From contig JBQTJV010000041.1 of assembly GCA_052386775.1 (NCBI GenBank), forward strand, positions 1 to 50,565: a stretch of DNA of 50,565 bases, read 5' to 3'. Made by a program: the position numbers and the translations under genes. The notes beneath the pieces are model-generated. The model ran no database searches, had not been told where the DNA came from, and worked only from the letters and a program-made list of their open reading frames with translations. Source of the stretch: DSOT01 sp052386775. GTDB lineage: Bacteria; Pseudomonadota; Gammaproteobacteria; Burkholderiales; SG8-41. This document shows positions 49,680-50,565 of this stretch, piece by piece. How positions within the stretch are numbered: position 1 is the stretch's first letter; every line of letters starts with the position of its first letter.

Positions 49680-49708
49680 TTGACAAAGGCGGCACCGCGT
49701 GCAACATT
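49680..49708 (+). promoter_or_regulatory. Putative promoter with perfect TTGACA for Bug 12
   Basis: TTGACA (49680-49685), a 17-base spacer and AACATT (49703-49708; three of six consensus). The perfect -35 box right after the aapP stop suggests separate transcription of Bug 12. The weak -10 keeps this uncertain. The rest of the 131-bp gap shows nothing clear apart from the ribosome site GAGAGGAGA before 49797. Confidence 0.42.
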
Positions 49709-49796
49709 CCGGCTGAAAGCCAGTAAGTCTTTCGCCACGCGCCGTCTTTCCGGTGCATCCTACAAAAGACGCGGCTGCATTTCGAGAGGAGAAATT

Positions 49797-50565
49797 ATGT
49801 CTGTCGTCAGCAAAGCGTTGAGTCGTTCGCCCGTGCGCGCCATCGTGCTGGGCGTGCTCGCCTCGTGCGTGCTCGTGCCGCAGGTCTCGGCGCAGAATTA
49901 TCCGACGCGAACGGTGCGCATGATCCTGCCTTTTCCGCCGGGCGGGCCCACTGATATCACAGGACGCGTGATCGCGCAGAAACTGTCCGAGCAGCTCGGT
50001 CAGCCGGTGGTGCCGGACAACCGCCCCGGTGCAGCAGGAAATATCGGCCTCGAACTCGCCGCCAAATCCCCGCCGGACGGCTACACCATCGTGCTGACAG
50101 CGCCGCCCATTGCGATCAGCCCGTCGCTGTACAAGAAGCTCAACTACGACGCCGAGAAGGAGCTTGCACCGATTTCGCTGGTCGCGGAAATCCAGAACAT
50201 CATCGTGGCGCACAACTCCGTACCCGTGAAAAACCTGAAGGACCTCATCGCGCTGGCGCAGCGCAATCCCGGCAAGTTGACGTTCAGTTCGAGCGGCGCC
50301 GGCAGCACCAATCATCTCGCCAGCGAACTGCTGAAAGGCCGCTACAAGCTCGACATCATCCACGTGCCGTTCAAAGGTTCGAGCCCTGCCCTGGTGGCGC
50401 TCATGAGCGGGCAGGTGGACTGGGGAACGATGGCGGTGCCCGGCGCCATCCCGCTGGTGAACGCGGGCAAGGTGCGCGGCCTCGCGGTGCTTTCGGAGAA
50501 GCGGGTGCCGGCGCTGCCTAACATCCCGACCGCCGTGGAATCGGGCGTGCAGGACTTCGTGATGT
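49797..50565 (+). CDS. Bug/TctC-family periplasmic solute-binding protein, C terminus beyond window (Bug 12)
   Basis: 256 residues are visible before the right edge; no stop is reached. The ATG follows GAGAGGAGA. Signal peptide ends VSA-Q near residue 32. First ligand loop ILPFPPGGPTD (D53), then VPDNRPGAAGNIG, PPDGYTI, HVPFKGSSPALVA and VESGVQDFVM at the edge. About 70 residues are probably missing. Downstream partner genes are outside the window. Confidence 0.9.
   Translation, partial: MSVVSKALSRSPVRAIVLGVLASCVLVPQVSAQNYPTRTVRMILPFPPGGPTDITGRVIAQKLSEQLGQPVVPDNRPGAAGNIGLELAAKSPPDGYTIVLTAPPIAISPSLYKKLNYDAEKELAPISLVAEIQNIIVAHNSVPVKNLKDLIALAQRNPGKLTFSSSGAGSTNHLASELLKGRYKLDIIHVPFKGSSPALVALMSGQVDWGTMAVPGAIPLVNAGKVRGLAVLSEKRVPALPNIPTAVESGVQDFVM

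Overview
This is GC-rich chromosomal DNA, most likely from a betaproteobacterium of the Burkholderiales type. The main reason is the number of orphan periplasmic binding proteins of the Bug/TctC family (tripartite tricarboxylate transporter receptors): 12 in 50 kb, one cut by the right edge, and no tctA or tctB membrane gene beside any of them. About 50 protein genes are supported. I saw no rRNA, tRNA, CRISPR array, transposase or phage gene.

Layout. (1) 1-9.5 kb: a DUF6285 protein (cut by the left edge) and an APH-type phosphotransferase on the minus strand, divergent from an acyl-CoA ligase, a Gfo/Idh/MocA dehydrogenase, two Bug proteins, a cyclase-family hydrolase, a third Bug and an MmgE/PrpD protein. 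(2) 9.5-15.2 kb: unrelated genes, mostly on the minus strand: pyrimidine-dimer glycosylase, exported nucleoside deaminase, small secreted protein, zinc-ribbon protein, PhzF-like isomerase, FAD/Rieske oxidoreductase, NTF2-like protein and ArsR-type regulator. (3) 15.3-34.5 kb: a CysB-like LysR regulator and a region built round three paralogous thiamine-diphosphate (ThDP) enzymes, with cupins, Bug proteins, a two-domain Dabb-like protein, a bicupin, an FMN 2-hydroxyacid oxidase, a YihX-like HAD phosphatase, two SMP-30 proteins and a PEP-mutase/isocitrate-lyase-fold protein. (4) 34.5-45.6 kb: GNAT, DUF427, a third cupin, an ACMSD-like amidohydrolase, a second MmgE/PrpD, Asp/Glu racemase-fold and isopropylmalate-dehydrogenase-fold proteins, three Bug proteins and an otnK-otnC pair for four-carbon sugar acids. 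(5) 45.6-50.6 kb: a complete AapJQMP-type amino-acid ABC transporter, then the start of another Bug gene.

How the genes may work together (inference). Most Bug genes sit directly beside a catabolic enzyme gene, often with overlapping or nearly touching reading frames. This suggests many small modules, each a solute receptor plus one to three enzymes for organic acids (2-hydroxy and 2-keto acids, tetronates, lactones, acyl-CoAs). The membrane subunits would have to be encoded elsewhere. The 19.6-24.2 kb block (Bug, Dabb-like, Bug, bicupin, 2-hydroxyacid oxidase), close to ThDP enzymes, resembles in logic the mandelate scheme of hydroxyacid oxidation followed by ThDP-dependent decarboxylation, but no substrate can be read from the sequence.

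Non-coding structure. Several families of dispersed palindromes lie in leaders. The most striking is an inverted array of 9-bp units at the 5' ends of two Bug genes. In both, one arm encodes the hydrophobic core of the signal peptide and the start codon sits in the loop.
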